Shown here piece by piece: positions 1 through 13,559 of a stretch of 17,693 nt of DNA (position 1 is its first letter; each line of letters starts with the position of its first letter). Position numbers and translations under genes: made by a program. Origin of the DNA: an uncultured Collinsella sp. (lineage in GTDB: Bacteria; Actinomycetota; Coriobacteriia; Coriobacteriales; Coriobacteriaceae). The DNA lies in the NCBI GenBank assembly GCA_900551625.1, contig URWZ01000008.1, forward strand, positions 1-17,693. The letters are read 5' to 3'. The notes under the pieces were generated by a model. That model was not told the origin of the DNA, made no database searches, and saw nothing but the letters and a program-made list of their open reading frames with translations.

Positions 1-46
1 CCCGGACCGGGAATCCAACATACTCGTCGGGGCAACGTTCCTCATC

Positions 47-84
47 AAAAAAAGACCCGCTTCCCTGTTGGGAAACGGGTCTTT
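47..84 (-). terminator. rpoBC operon intrinsic terminator
   Basis: Read on the minus strand, the arm AAAGACCCG pairs with CGGGTCTTT (76-84 with 51-59). An inner TTCCC/GGGAA stem (61-65 with 70-74) closes a TGTT loop. The hairpin is followed directly by a run of seven T's (complement of 47-53). It starts about 27 bases after the rpoC stop codon, which fits a Rho-independent end to the rpoB-rpoC transcript. Nothing recognisable lies in bases 1-46. Confidence 0.93.
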
Positions 85-110
85 GGAAGGACGGTTAACG
101 TACTAGGAAA

Positions 111-4586
<4,476 letters not shown>

Positions 4587-4592
4587 AGTCAA

Positions 4593-8084
<3,492 letters not shown>

Positions 8085-8120
8085 CAGGTTTTTCCTCCTT
8101 CACGGAAATGCTCGGTGGAT

Positions 8121-8141
8121 TGGCGAGGCATAGCTTCGCCA
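8121..8141 (-). other. Hairpin in the rpoB 5' leader
   Basis: TGGCGA pairs with TCGCCA (8121-8126 with 8136-8141), with an inner two-base-pair extension around a short loop. It would lie close to the 5' end of the rpoB mRNA, about 20 nt before the Shine-Dalgarno sequence. It may stabilise the 5' end. No known riboregulator family is recognised. Confidence 0.4.
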
Positions 8142-8157
8142 GTTATCGCAACCTAAT

Positions 8158-8185
8158 AGTTTATCAGGTACCGACCGTTGAGCAA
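8158..8185 (-). promoter_or_regulatory. Probable rpoBC promoter
   Basis: On the minus strand, TTGCTC (-35, 8185-8180) is followed after 16 nt by TAAACT (-10, 8163-8158). The -10 is preceded by TGA, giving an extended -10 (TGnTAAACT). The -35 is weak (TTG only). It lies between the galU terminator and the rpoB start and would give a leader of roughly 65 nt. No competing promoter of better quality was seen close to the gene. Confidence 0.5.
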
Positions 8186-8262
8186 GAAAAGCCTTGACGT
8201 GATTGAGTTTTTGGAGTAGCAAAGTTTTTCGACAGAAAACATGCAGGTAGATGGATGTGCAT

Positions 8263-8276
8263 CGAACACCTGTTCA
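8263..8276. promoter_or_regulatory. LexA/SOS-box-like palindrome upstream of rpoB
   Basis: CGAAC-ACCT-GTTCA matches the Gram-positive and actinobacterial LexA consensus CGAAC-N4-GTTCG at nine of ten fixed positions. A further TGAACAG at 8288-8294 forms a perfect 7-bp inverted repeat with CTGTTCA at 8270-8276. A weak promoter-like pair (TTGCTA at 8305-8300, TATATG at 8280-8275, 19-nt spacer) would put the box over the -10. The motif is seen directly; LexA binding is inferred. Confidence 0.35.
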
Positions 8277-8317
8277 TATATTTTCTGTGAACAGAGGGCT
8301 AGCAATCGCAGCTCTTA

Positions 8318-8351
8318 TAAAAAACGGGCGCGAACCGAAGTCCGCACCCGT
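8318..8351 (-). terminator. galU intrinsic terminator with UUCG loop
   Basis: On the minus strand, ACGGGTGCGGAC and its partner form an 11-12-bp stem (with G-U wobbles) closed by the very stable C(UUCG)G tetraloop. Six T's follow (complement of 8318-8323). It begins about 20 bases past the galU stop and should separate galU transcription from rpoBC. Confidence 0.92.
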
Positions 8352-8372
8352 AAATGTCGATGCCCGAAAGGC

Positions 8373-9281
8373 TTATTTGCGCTTCAAACCGCCGCGCTCG
8401 TCGATGGCGTCCCAGAAGGCGCCGGCAAAGCGAGGATCGTTTGCAGCCATGAGGGCGTTGGTAGCCATCCAGCCAGACGGGGTACCGGTATCGTAACCCG
8501 ACAGCGGGTCGATGACGACAGCGTACATGGCCTCGCGATCGAGCGAACGCGCCATGGCGTCGGTCAGCTGGATCTCGCCGCCCTTGCCGGCCTGCTGATC
8601 GGCCAGCAGGTCCATGACCAGCGGGCTCAGCAGGTAGCGACCGACGATGTACAGGTTGGACGGAGCCGCCTCGGGAGCGGGCTTCTCGACCAGACCACCG
8701 ATGCGCCAAACGGCACCGGGCTCGTCGTCGGCGGCATTCTCAAAGCCCTCGAGAGAGCCCACGCGATCGCCGGCGATGACGCCGTAGCGGCTGACTTCCT
8801 CGGGAGCGCACGCGGCAACGGCGATAACCGAAGCGCCACCGTGCTCCTTGGAGACGGCCAGCATCTTGTCGCAGATGTCGCGGTTGGGCACAACGTAGTC
8901 GCCCAGAAGAACCAGGAAGTTCTCCCCTGCCACAGCGTCGGCAGCAGAGCGAATGGCGTGACCGAGGCCCTTGGGCTCGTACTGATAACGGAAGTCAACC
9001 GGCATACCGCCCGCATGGGCGACGGCGTCGGCGTAGGCGTTCTTGCCGCGCTCGCGCAGCAGATTCTCGAGCGAGCGATCGGGCTGGAAGTAGCTCAGCA
9101 GCTCGGGCTTACCGGGAGAGGTAACGATGATGGCGTCGTCGACCTCCTCGGGGTCGAGTGCCTCCTCAACGACATACTGAATGACCGGCTTGTCGAGCAC
9201 CGGCAGCATCTCTTTGGGCGTGCACTTAGTGCCAGGCAGAAAACGCGTGCCAAGACCGGCGGCGGGGATGATTGCCTTCAT
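8373..9281 (-). CDS. galU: UTP--glucose-1-phosphate uridylyltransferase
   Basis: Makes UDP-glucose from UTP and glucose-1-phosphate, the sugar donor for cell-wall polymers, glycolipids and galactose metabolism; cytoplasmic. The N-terminal nucleotide-binding signature is PAAGLGTRFLPGTK (residues 6-19), followed by PKEMLPVLDKPVIQY. Further family motifs are KGLGHA (104-109), the metal-binding LLGDYV (125-130), GLVEKP (196-201) and the late GYDTGTPSGW. At 302 aa the length is normal for bacterial GalU. The start is ATG at 9281 because family members begin directly with the beta strand before GLGTRFLP. A TTG at 9290 is only 3 nt from the AAAGGA at 9299-9294, although the ATG spacing (12 nt) is longer than usual. 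The gene stands between rplL and rpoB with a terminator on each side, so it is probably an independent transcription unit. Confidence 0.96.
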   Translation of the reverse strand: MKAIIPAAGLGTRFLPGTKCTPKEMLPVLDKPVIQYVVEEALDPEEVDDAIIVTSPGKPELLSYFQPDRSLENLLRERGKNAYADAVAHAGGMPVDFRYQYEPKGLGHAIRSAADAVAGENFLVLLGDYVVPNRDICDKMLAVSKEHGGASVIAVAACAPEEVSRYGVIAGDRVGSLEGFENAADDEPGAVWRIGGLVEKPAPEAAPSNLYIVGRYLLSPLVMDLLADQQAGKGGEIQLTDAMARSLDREAMYAVVIDPLSGYDTGTPSGWMATNALMAANDPRFAGAFWDAIDERGGLKRK

Positions 9282-9530
9282 ATTATTCAAGGATCCTTTC
9301 GCAGGCGCAGGACGCGCCCTGTGCGTGCGGCACGGCGGCCGCAGACCAAATTGCGATACCGAAGTATCTTACCGCCGGAGACATACGTCGCCGTAAGGCA
9401 AACGCAATTCTTCAGCAGGTCAACGCAAATTATTGCTCGAATGGTGCAATTTTACGCCCCAGCGGTAACGGGATTGGCACGGCGAAGACAACGGTGTTCT
9501 GCGTGCCGAGTAATGGGGATGAGGGGCCAA
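9282..9530 (-). other. galU upstream region, no gene seen
   Basis: About 250 bases separate the rplL terminator from galU. No credible coding sequence is present on either strand. TTGACC (9423-9418, minus strand) resembles a -35 but has no convincing -10 at 16-18 nt; TAAGAT further down could be a -10 but lacks a -35. GATAC-TTCG-GTATC (9355-9368) would form a UUCG-capped hairpin in the leader, and the last 60 bases before galU are very GC-rich. A galU promoter must lie here or in rplL readthrough, but it cannot be placed with confidence. Confidence 0.4.
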
Positions 9531-9567
9531 AACAAAAAAGACGGGGCTCGCAATGCGAACCCCGTCT
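9531..9567 (-). terminator. rplJL intrinsic terminator
   Basis: A 13-bp stem with one G-U pair (AGACGGGG..., 9555-9567 with 9539-9551) closes a 3-nt loop. A T-rich tract follows on the minus strand (complement of 9531-9538). It starts 28 bases past the rplL stop and ends the rplJ-rplL transcript before galU. Confidence 0.93.
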
Positions 9568-9594
9568 GCAAAGAAATCTGGCGAGAGAGCCTGA

Positions 9595-9972
9595 TTACTT
9601 GAGGGTGACAGCAGCGCCAGCAGCCTCGAGCTTCTCCTTGGCAGCCTCGGCGTCCTCCTTCTTGGCACCCTCGAGAACAGCCTTGGGAGCGCCCTCGACG
9701 ACCTCCTTAGCCTCCTTCAGGCCAAGGTTGGTGAGCTCACGGACGGCCTTGATGACCTGGATCTTGTTGTCGCCGAAGCCCTCGAGCACGACGTCAAACT
9801 CGGTCTTCTCCTCGGCCTCAGCAGCGCCAGCAGCGGGAGCGGCGACAACGGCGGCAGGAGCAGCGGCGGAAACGCCGAAGGTGTCCTCGATAGCCTTAAC
9901 GAGCTCGGAAGCCTCGAGAAGGGTCATTTCCTTAAGAGCATCGATGATCTCATCGGTGGTAAGCTTAGCCAT
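9595..9972 (-). CDS. rplL: 50S ribosomal protein L7/L12
   Basis: Stalk protein of the large ribosomal subunit. Dimers bind the C-terminal helix of L10 and recruit translation GTPases. The 125-aa product has the classic layout: an N-terminal dimerisation helix pair (residues 1-33, [20 protein letters not shown]), an Ala/Glu-rich hinge (about 34-55), and a globular C-terminal domain with the family motif [20 protein letters not shown] and the following VEGAPKAV. The start is ATG at 9972, where the family N-terminus begins; AAAGGA lies 7 nt upstream. It is co-transcribed with rplJ after a 102-nt gap. Confidence 0.98.
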   Translation of the reverse strand: MAKLTTDEIIDALKEMTLLEASELVKAIEDTFGVSAAAPAAVVAAPAAGAAEAEEKTEFDVVLEGFGDNKIQVIKAVRELTNLGLKEAKEVVEGAPKAVLEGAKKEDAEAAKEKLEAAGAAVTLK

Positions 9973-10023
9973 TTCTAAGTCCTTTCGGTTTCCGTGTCTG
10001 TGCACGGAGATCAGTTAAAACAC

Positions 10024-10056
10024 GACGCGAATGCGTCAGGGGTGCGGCGTTGCCGC
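10024..10056 (-). other. Two hairpins in the rplJ-rplL spacer
   Basis: Between rplJ and rplL, GCGGC-AAC-GCCGC (10044-10056) and GACGC-ATTC-GCGTC (10024-10037) lie in series on the minus strand. The second is followed by GTGTTTTAAC. The weak T-run suggests a partial attenuator or an mRNA-processing site rather than a full terminator. It could help set the higher output of L7/L12 relative to L10, but this is inference. Confidence 0.4.
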
Positions 10057-10074
10057 CGCGGGTGAAAACAGCGA

Positions 10075-10596
10075 CTAGGCTGCCTTCTGCTCGGAGACCT
10101 GCTGGATCGAACGAGCGAGACCAGAGGAAACGCCGTTGACGCAGACAGCGATGTCGCGAGCGAAACCGGAGATGAGACCGGCGATCTGGCCGAGAAGCTG
10201 ATCCTTGGTGGGCAGCTCGGCGATAGCCTTAACATCATCAGCGGAAACGACCTTGCCGTCGGAGATACCGCCCTTGATCTCAAGGACGCCCTTGGACTTA
10301 GCGGAGAAGTCCTTAAGGGTCTTAGCGGCCTCGACCGGCTCGGTCTCGTAGAACACATAAGCGACGGGGCCGGCGAGGATCTCGTCGAGCTCGGGCTGCT
10401 CCTGGTTCTTGAGAGCGATCTTGACCAGGTTGTTCTTGTAGACCTTCATCTCGGCGCCGCACTCGCGAAGCTGATGACGCAGCTCCTGAGCCTGCTTAAC
10501 CGTCAGACCGTTGTAGTTGACGACGAACAGACCGGCGTTCTCGGCGATACGGGACTCGATCTCTGCAACCTTGTCGATTTTGTACTGCTGGGGCAT
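10075..10596 (-). CDS. rplJ: 50S ribosomal protein L10
   Basis: Base of the ribosomal stalk: binds 23S rRNA through its N-terminal domain and L7/L12 dimers through its C-terminal helix. In many bacteria the L10-L12 complex also represses its own mRNA. The 173-aa product has the family N-terminus (KIDKVAEIESRIAENAGLFV, then NYNGLTVKQAQELR), the central YKNNLVKIAL segment and a C-terminal amphipathic helix region beginning near GLISGFARDIA. The start is ATG, with AGGAGG at 10610-10605 and an 8-nt spacer. The gene heads the rplJ-rplL unit behind an L10-leader attenuator. rplK-rplA, its usual upstream neighbours, are not here. Confidence 0.98.
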   Translation of the reverse strand: MPQQYKIDKVAEIESRIAENAGLFVVNYNGLTVKQAQELRHQLRECGAEMKVYKNNLVKIALKNQEQPELDEILAGPVAYVFYETEPVEAAKTLKDFSAKSKGVLEIKGGISDGKVVSADDVKAIAELPTKDQLLGQIAGLISGFARDIAVCVNGVSSGLARSIQQVSEQKAA

Positions 10597-10661
10597 GAAT
10601 TACACCTCCTCGAATTCTTTCCGGGCACGGTCCGCCACAAGGACGTGACGGGGGCATGTCC

Positions 10662-10698
10662 AAAAAGAAAGCCCCCGCGCTGCATGAGCGACGGGGGC
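10662..10698 (-). terminator. Attenuator terminator in the rplJ leader
   Basis: On the minus strand, GCCCCCG (10698-10692) pairs with CGGGGGC (10677-10671). An inner CGCT/AGCG stem closes a CATGC loop, and the tract TTTCTTTTT (10670-10662) follows. It lies about 65 bases upstream of the rplJ start and downstream of the L10-binding region, the position expected for the regulated terminator of an L10 leader. Confidence 0.85.
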
Positions 10699-10806
10699 GA
10701 GAAGACATATCTACTCGACCACCTCGGCTGGCGGGATATCCCATTAAGCTCGCGGGCGATGCCCGTTTGCACCGGCTGTCTCTGGCAGCGGATTCGTGCG
10801 TGAACC
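10699..10806 (-). promoter_or_regulatory. Ribosomal protein L10 leader (autoregulatory mRNA element)
   Basis: The start of the predicted rplJ mRNA carries the hallmarks of the L10 leader of Gram-positive bacteria: GCTGCCAGAGACAGC, then GGTGCAAAC, a GGGC-ATC-GCCC hairpin, GCTTAATGGG, and CCAGCCGAGGTGG. In this family the L10(L12) complex binds the structured RNA and favours the downstream terminator, lowering rplJL expression when stalk protein is in excess. The match is by recalled motif; a covariance-model search with the L10_leader family would confirm it. Confidence 0.82.
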
Positions 10807-10812
10807 GAAAGT

Positions 10813-10841
10813 ATTATGGCGGGGACCCCGGCGTCGGTCAA
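10813..10841 (-). promoter_or_regulatory. rplJL promoter
   Basis: TTGACC (-35, 10841-10836) and CATAAT (-10, 10818-10813) on the minus strand are separated by exactly 17 nt, giving near-consensus sigma-70-type elements. The predicted start near 10806 falls at the 5' edge of the L10 leader. The promoter lies in the left arm of a large imperfect inverted repeat (10813-11063). Confidence 0.85.
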
Positions 10842-11063
10842 CGGAAAACCTGGCTGCACACAATTCCACCATCCAGCCGCGCCGCCGAAGGCCGGGCGCA
10901 AGGTTTTCGCTCGGTCAGGTCCTGGGCTCGCTCGGAAAGCACATTAAGTGCTTTCCGGCTCGTGCGGAATCTACGAAAACCTTGCGCCTGGCCTTCGGCG
11001 GCGCGTGCCTGCGTTGACTTTGGGCAGCCCGGGTTTTCGTTGGCTGACGCCCCCACTCATAAT
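10813..11063. repeat. Large imperfect inverted repeat mirroring the rplJ promoter region
   Basis: Three nested matches share one centre near 10940-10945. GGAAAGCAC/GTGCTTTCC is perfect at 10934-10942 and 10948-10956. A 32-bp arm at 10878-10909 matches the reverse complement of 10974-11005 with one mismatch. An outer block at 10830-10857 matches the reverse complement of 11024-11051 with a few substitutions and two 1-base indels. Beyond these, ATAAT-plus-CTT sequences appear on both sides (10813-10817 complement; 11059-11063). The left outer block contains the -35 of rplJ. No coding sequence is credible here, and the region lies just past the aminotransferase stop codon. Confidence 0.8.
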
Positions 11064-11101
11064 GCTTGGGTCGGTGGGCTGATGTGTTGCGTCCCGTTGG
11101 G

Positions 11102-12238
11102 CTATAAGGTTGAAACGAAGGTTGACAGGCGGTGGAGACCTTCGTCCAGATTTTTGTCGGAGACGCAGTAGCTGAGGCGGATGTGGCCTTCGGTGCCGAA
11201 GCAGTCTCCGGGGACTAGGGCTACGTTGGCTTCTTTGATGGCTTTGATGCAGAAGTCTTCGCTCGTTAGGCCGTATTGTTTGATGCTGGGGAAGGCGTAG
11301 AAGGCTCCCGCCGGTTCCACTACGTCGAGGCCCATGGCGTTTAAGGCTGCGAGTACACGTTTGCGACGAGCTCGGTAGACTTCGAGCATGGGGGTGGGGT
11401 CGACGGTCAGAGCTCGAGCTGCGGCGTCCATCTCAAATGAAACGGCGCTCGATACTAAGTATTGGTGGGCCTTTGCGATCTCGGCGATAACGGGAGTTGC
11501 CGCTGCTAGCCAGCCCAAGCGCCAGCCGGTCATGGCCCAGGGCTTGGAAAAGCTCTCGATAACTACTGTCTGATTGCGAAGCTCCGGGTGACGCTGGGCA
11601 AATCGCTCGTAGCCGTCCACGTAGACCAGGCGGTTATATACATCGTCGCAGATTACGTAGATGCCCGCCTGCTCTGCCACGTGTGCCACGGCGTCGAGCG
11701 ACGCCGCGTTGAGAATGCAGCCCGTAGGATTGTTGGGCGTGCAGATGACGATGGCCTTGGTCGCCGGCGTCACGCAAGCACGAAGTGCGTCCTCGTCAAT
11801 CTGGAATTGCGCAGACTCCGTATCCAAAAAGACCGCCTTGGCGTGGTTGGCCACGACAATGCTCTCGTACAGGCCAAAGGCCGGCGTGGGGATGATGACC
11901 TCGTCGCCGGGGTTGAGCATAGCCATGAATGTTGCCGACAGGGCCTCGGTCGCGCCGTCGGTCAGGATGACCTCGTCGGCCGAAAACGTAAGGCCCGCGT
12001 CCCCCATGTAGGCAGACAGCGCCTCGCGCAGGGCGGGGCGGCCGTTGTTGGGCGGATAGTGCGTGTCGCCGCGGTCCAACGAAGCAGTCACCTCGGCGCT
12101 AATCACATCGGGCGTGGGAAAATCGGGCTCGCCGAGCGCAAGCGCAATGCATCCCGGATGCTGAGCGGCGAGCGCGTTGATTCGGCGGATGCCGGAGGGC
12201 TTGAGCGTGGCAAGCGAGGTGTTCATGGGCAGACGCAT
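11102..12238 (-). CDS. Class I/II PLP-dependent aminotransferase
   Basis: A cytoplasmic fold-type I aminotransferase of the aspartate-aminotransferase I-gamma/PatA-like group, likely acting on an amino acid and a 2-oxo acid; the substrate cannot be read from sequence. Visible signatures are LALGEPDFPTPD (33-44), THYPPNNGRPALREA (59-73), GATEAL (95-100), PNNPTG (168-173), CDDVY (197-201) and the PLP-lysine motif SFSKPWAMTGWRLGW with K232 and phosphate-binding R240. A substrate-carboxylate arginine is expected at HIRLSY near the C-terminus. At 378 aa the length is normal. The start is ATG at 12238 with AAAGGA 5 nt upstream; the next ATG, four codons on, has no Shine-Dalgarno sequence. It is divergent from the gene at 12332, with only 93 bp between them. 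No U-tract terminator follows the stop; the large inverted repeat is next. Confidence 0.95.
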   Translation of the reverse strand: MRLPMNTSLATLKPSGIRRINALAAQHPGCIALALGEPDFPTPDVISAEVTASLDRGDTHYPPNNGRPALREALSAYMGDAGLTFSADEVILTDGATEALSATFMAMLNPGDEVIIPTPAFGLYESIVVANHAKAVFLDTESAQFQIDEDALRACVTPATKAIVICTPNNPTGCILNAASLDAVAHVAEQAGIYVICDDVYNRLVYVDGYERFAQRHPELRNQTVVIESFSKPWAMTGWRLGWLAAATPVIAEIAKAHQYLVSSAVSFEMDAAARALTVDPTPMLEVYRARRKRVLAALNAMGLDVVEPAGAFYAFPSIKQYGLTSEDFCIKAIKEANVALVPGDCFGTEGHIRLSYCVSDKNLDEGLHRLSTFVSTL

Positions 12239-12331
12239 GGCGTTCCTTTCGTAAGGGTTGCACTAGGATAGCGCGGCGGGGCGCCGTCAGACGGTGTAAC
12301 CTAAACGGAAACCAACCGGAAAGGAGGCGGC
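12239..12331. promoter_or_regulatory. Divergent intergenic region with small palindrome
   Basis: This 93-bp gap must carry leftward and rightward promoters. CCGTC-A-GACGG (12284-12294), extended by partial pairing on both sides, sits near the middle and could be an operator shared by both genes. Candidate -10s (TATCCT leftward, TAACCT rightward) lack good -35 partners, so neither promoter is placed firmly. AAGGAGG (12321-12327) is the ribosome binding site of the rightward gene. Confidence 0.35.
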
Positions 12332-12991
12332 ATGGAGTCAACCGCGCACGGCGATGTACCAAAAACGCTGCAAACCATTGCGTATATCAGCGTTCCCAAT
12401 AGCGCCGATCTTGAGTTTTTGCTTTGGGACCTGCAGGATGCCATCGCCGCCTATGCACAGTTTTCCGACACCGCGCTCCCCCGCCCGGTTGACCTGGAGG
12501 CGGATGATGCCGGCGCAGTCGATGGCATAGTGCTCGCTGTTGATGATGCATTTGATGATGAGGCTATGATCGCTGTCGAGCAGATACTCGATCGCCTTAA
12601 GAATACAGACGCGCGCGTCTATGTCATCGTCCAAGCCCTGTCCAAAAACACCAAGCAGGCGGACGAAGTCCTCGACCGCCTGTACCGAGCATGTATTCTA
12701 CGTGACCTGCCATGGTGCGACGGCGTTGTCGTCTGTGCCGGCAGCGGCATCGCAGCGCTTCGCCATTCCCCACGCATGGGCCTCATGCGCCGACCATTTT
12801 CGGAAGCGATGGATAAGCTTGTGGGCGCTGTGCGCATGGGCTGCTCCATTGAGCATGCGCAGCTGCTTGGCGGTGGCAATGCCGGTAGCGTCGATGCCGA
12901 CGGTATGGTGCGCGTCAAGCCCGCGCTGCCCGCACCAATCTGGCATGCCATCATGAAACGCCTCGGCACCCGCGCCCAATCAGATATCTAA
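12332..12991 (+). CDS. Protein of unknown function, possibly flavodoxin-like fold
   Basis: A 219-aa cytoplasmic-looking protein and the only gene on the plus strand; no signal peptide or membrane segment is seen. AAGGAGG stands 4 nt before the ATG. Predicted strand-rich segments (IAYISVPNS near 17-25, VDGIVLAVDD near 63-72, ARVYVIVQAL near 94-103, WCDGVVVCAGSGI near 128-140) alternate with helices, as in an alpha/beta sandwich. The order VYVIVQ...AxxxLxRLYRACI...W...VVVCAGSG...K..GAVRMG recalls flavodoxin/NADPH:FMN-oxidoreductase-like proteins, whose second half has a VYxIVN strand, a helix, and a glycine-rich GxG segment. The usual N-terminal phosphate loop (GSPR or similar) is absent, so FMN binding is doubtful. 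Its stop is one base from the converging glycosylase stop. The function is not known. Confidence 0.85.
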   Translation: MESTAHGDVPKTLQTIAYISVPNSADLEFLLWDLQDAIAAYAQFSDTALPRPVDLEADDAGAVDGIVLAVDDAFDDEAMIAVEQILDRLKNTDARVYVIVQALSKNTKQADEVLDRLYRACILRDLPWCDGVVVCAGSGIAALRHSPRMGLMRRPFSEAMDKLVGAVRMGCSIEHAQLLGGGNAGSVDADGMVRVKPALPAPIWHAIMKRLGTRAQSDI

Positions 12992-12992
12992 A

Positions 12993-13556
12993 TTACAGAG
13001 CGCCCCAGTCAACGGCCTCGCGCCAGCGCTCGACAAGGCGTTCCAGGCGCCATGCCGCATTGGCGGGACTTGTCGACGGCAGAACGATGGCCGACAGCCC
13101 CGTGCGTTCTTTTAGGTAGCGCTTGTAGAGCCGACCAGCTGTACCACCGTTGCATATCACCTGCTCAATGGGAGCTGCGCCGGCAATGCGCTCGACATGT
13201 ACCGGCACAACGTTGCGAATGCTCGTGTCACTCGAGCCCTTAATGTCACAGCTCTCGATCACGTCCCACAGGGCCACGCCGCCGTTCAGCAGCATGGCCC
13301 GCTTGGCAGCAACCGAGGCATCGAGCGCCGTGGGCTCACCGCTTGCCAAAGGATCGCCCTCGTTGGGCGGCACGGGCACACCGAGGCACGCGGCCATCAC
13401 GCGCCAAAAGCGGTTCTGCGGATTGCCGTAATAGAAGGCATTGGCACGCGAGAGCACCGAAGGAAACGACCCCAACACCAAAACGCACGAGCGCTCGTCA
13501 AACACGGGTTCAAACCCATGCTCAATATGTTGATAGCCCTCGTCCGGCGCGGCCAC
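12993..13556 (-). CDS. DNA-deoxyinosine (hypoxanthine) glycosylase, UDG superfamily family 6
   Basis: A 187-aa base-excision repair enzyme expected to remove hypoxanthine, the deamination product of adenine, from DNA. Family-typical motifs are GSFPSVLSR (29-37, the UDG motif-1 region without the usual Asp/Asn activator), FYYGNPQNRFW (41-51), ALWDVIESCDIKGSSD (95-110) and LPSTSPAN (159-166). In characterised members the activity depends on an Asn outside the canonical motif-1 position. The start is GTG at 13556, with GAGGG at 13569-13565 and an 8-nt spacer, inside the end of the upstream glycosidase gene. The stop TAG of that gene lies 3 bases before this GTG, so the two are translationally coupled. 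Assignment rests on recalled motifs; mug-like UDGs are the alternative. Confidence 0.88.
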   Translation of the reverse strand: MAAPDEGYQHIEHGFEPVFDERSCVLVLGSFPSVLSRANAFYYGNPQNRFWRVMAACLGVPVPPNEGDPLASGEPTALDASVAAKRAMLLNGGVALWDVIESCDIKGSSDTSIRNVVPVHVERIAGAAPIEQVICNGGTAGRLYKRYLKERTGLSAIVLPSTSPANAAWRLERLVERWREAVDWGAL

Positions 13557-13559
13557 GAG

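Noticed and set aside
4587..4592. TTG start for rpoC two codons upstream
   Set aside because: Only 3 nt from the AAGGAG; the GTG at 4586 has a 9-nt spacing.
8241..9602. Long plus-strand open frame across galU
   Set aside because: Antisense to a clear galU with conserved motifs. It begins in the LexA-like region without a ribosome binding site and runs through two terminators.
9973..10005. Longer rplL start at 10005
   Set aside because: The extra residues ([11 protein letters not shown]) are the ribosome-binding leader. L7/L12 proteins begin at MAKLTTDEI.
10878..11005. Phase-variable invertible promoter flanked by the 32-bp repeats
   Set aside because: The segment between the arms is only 64 bp and holds a palindrome with no promoter. 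The rplJ promoter lies outside the arms, and no recombinase gene is in the window.
11102..11450. Apparent shift in base and codon character in the 3' part of the aminotransferase gene
   Set aside because: The protein motifs continue without interruption and the shift is mild. Without codon statistics it does not support transfer or recombination.
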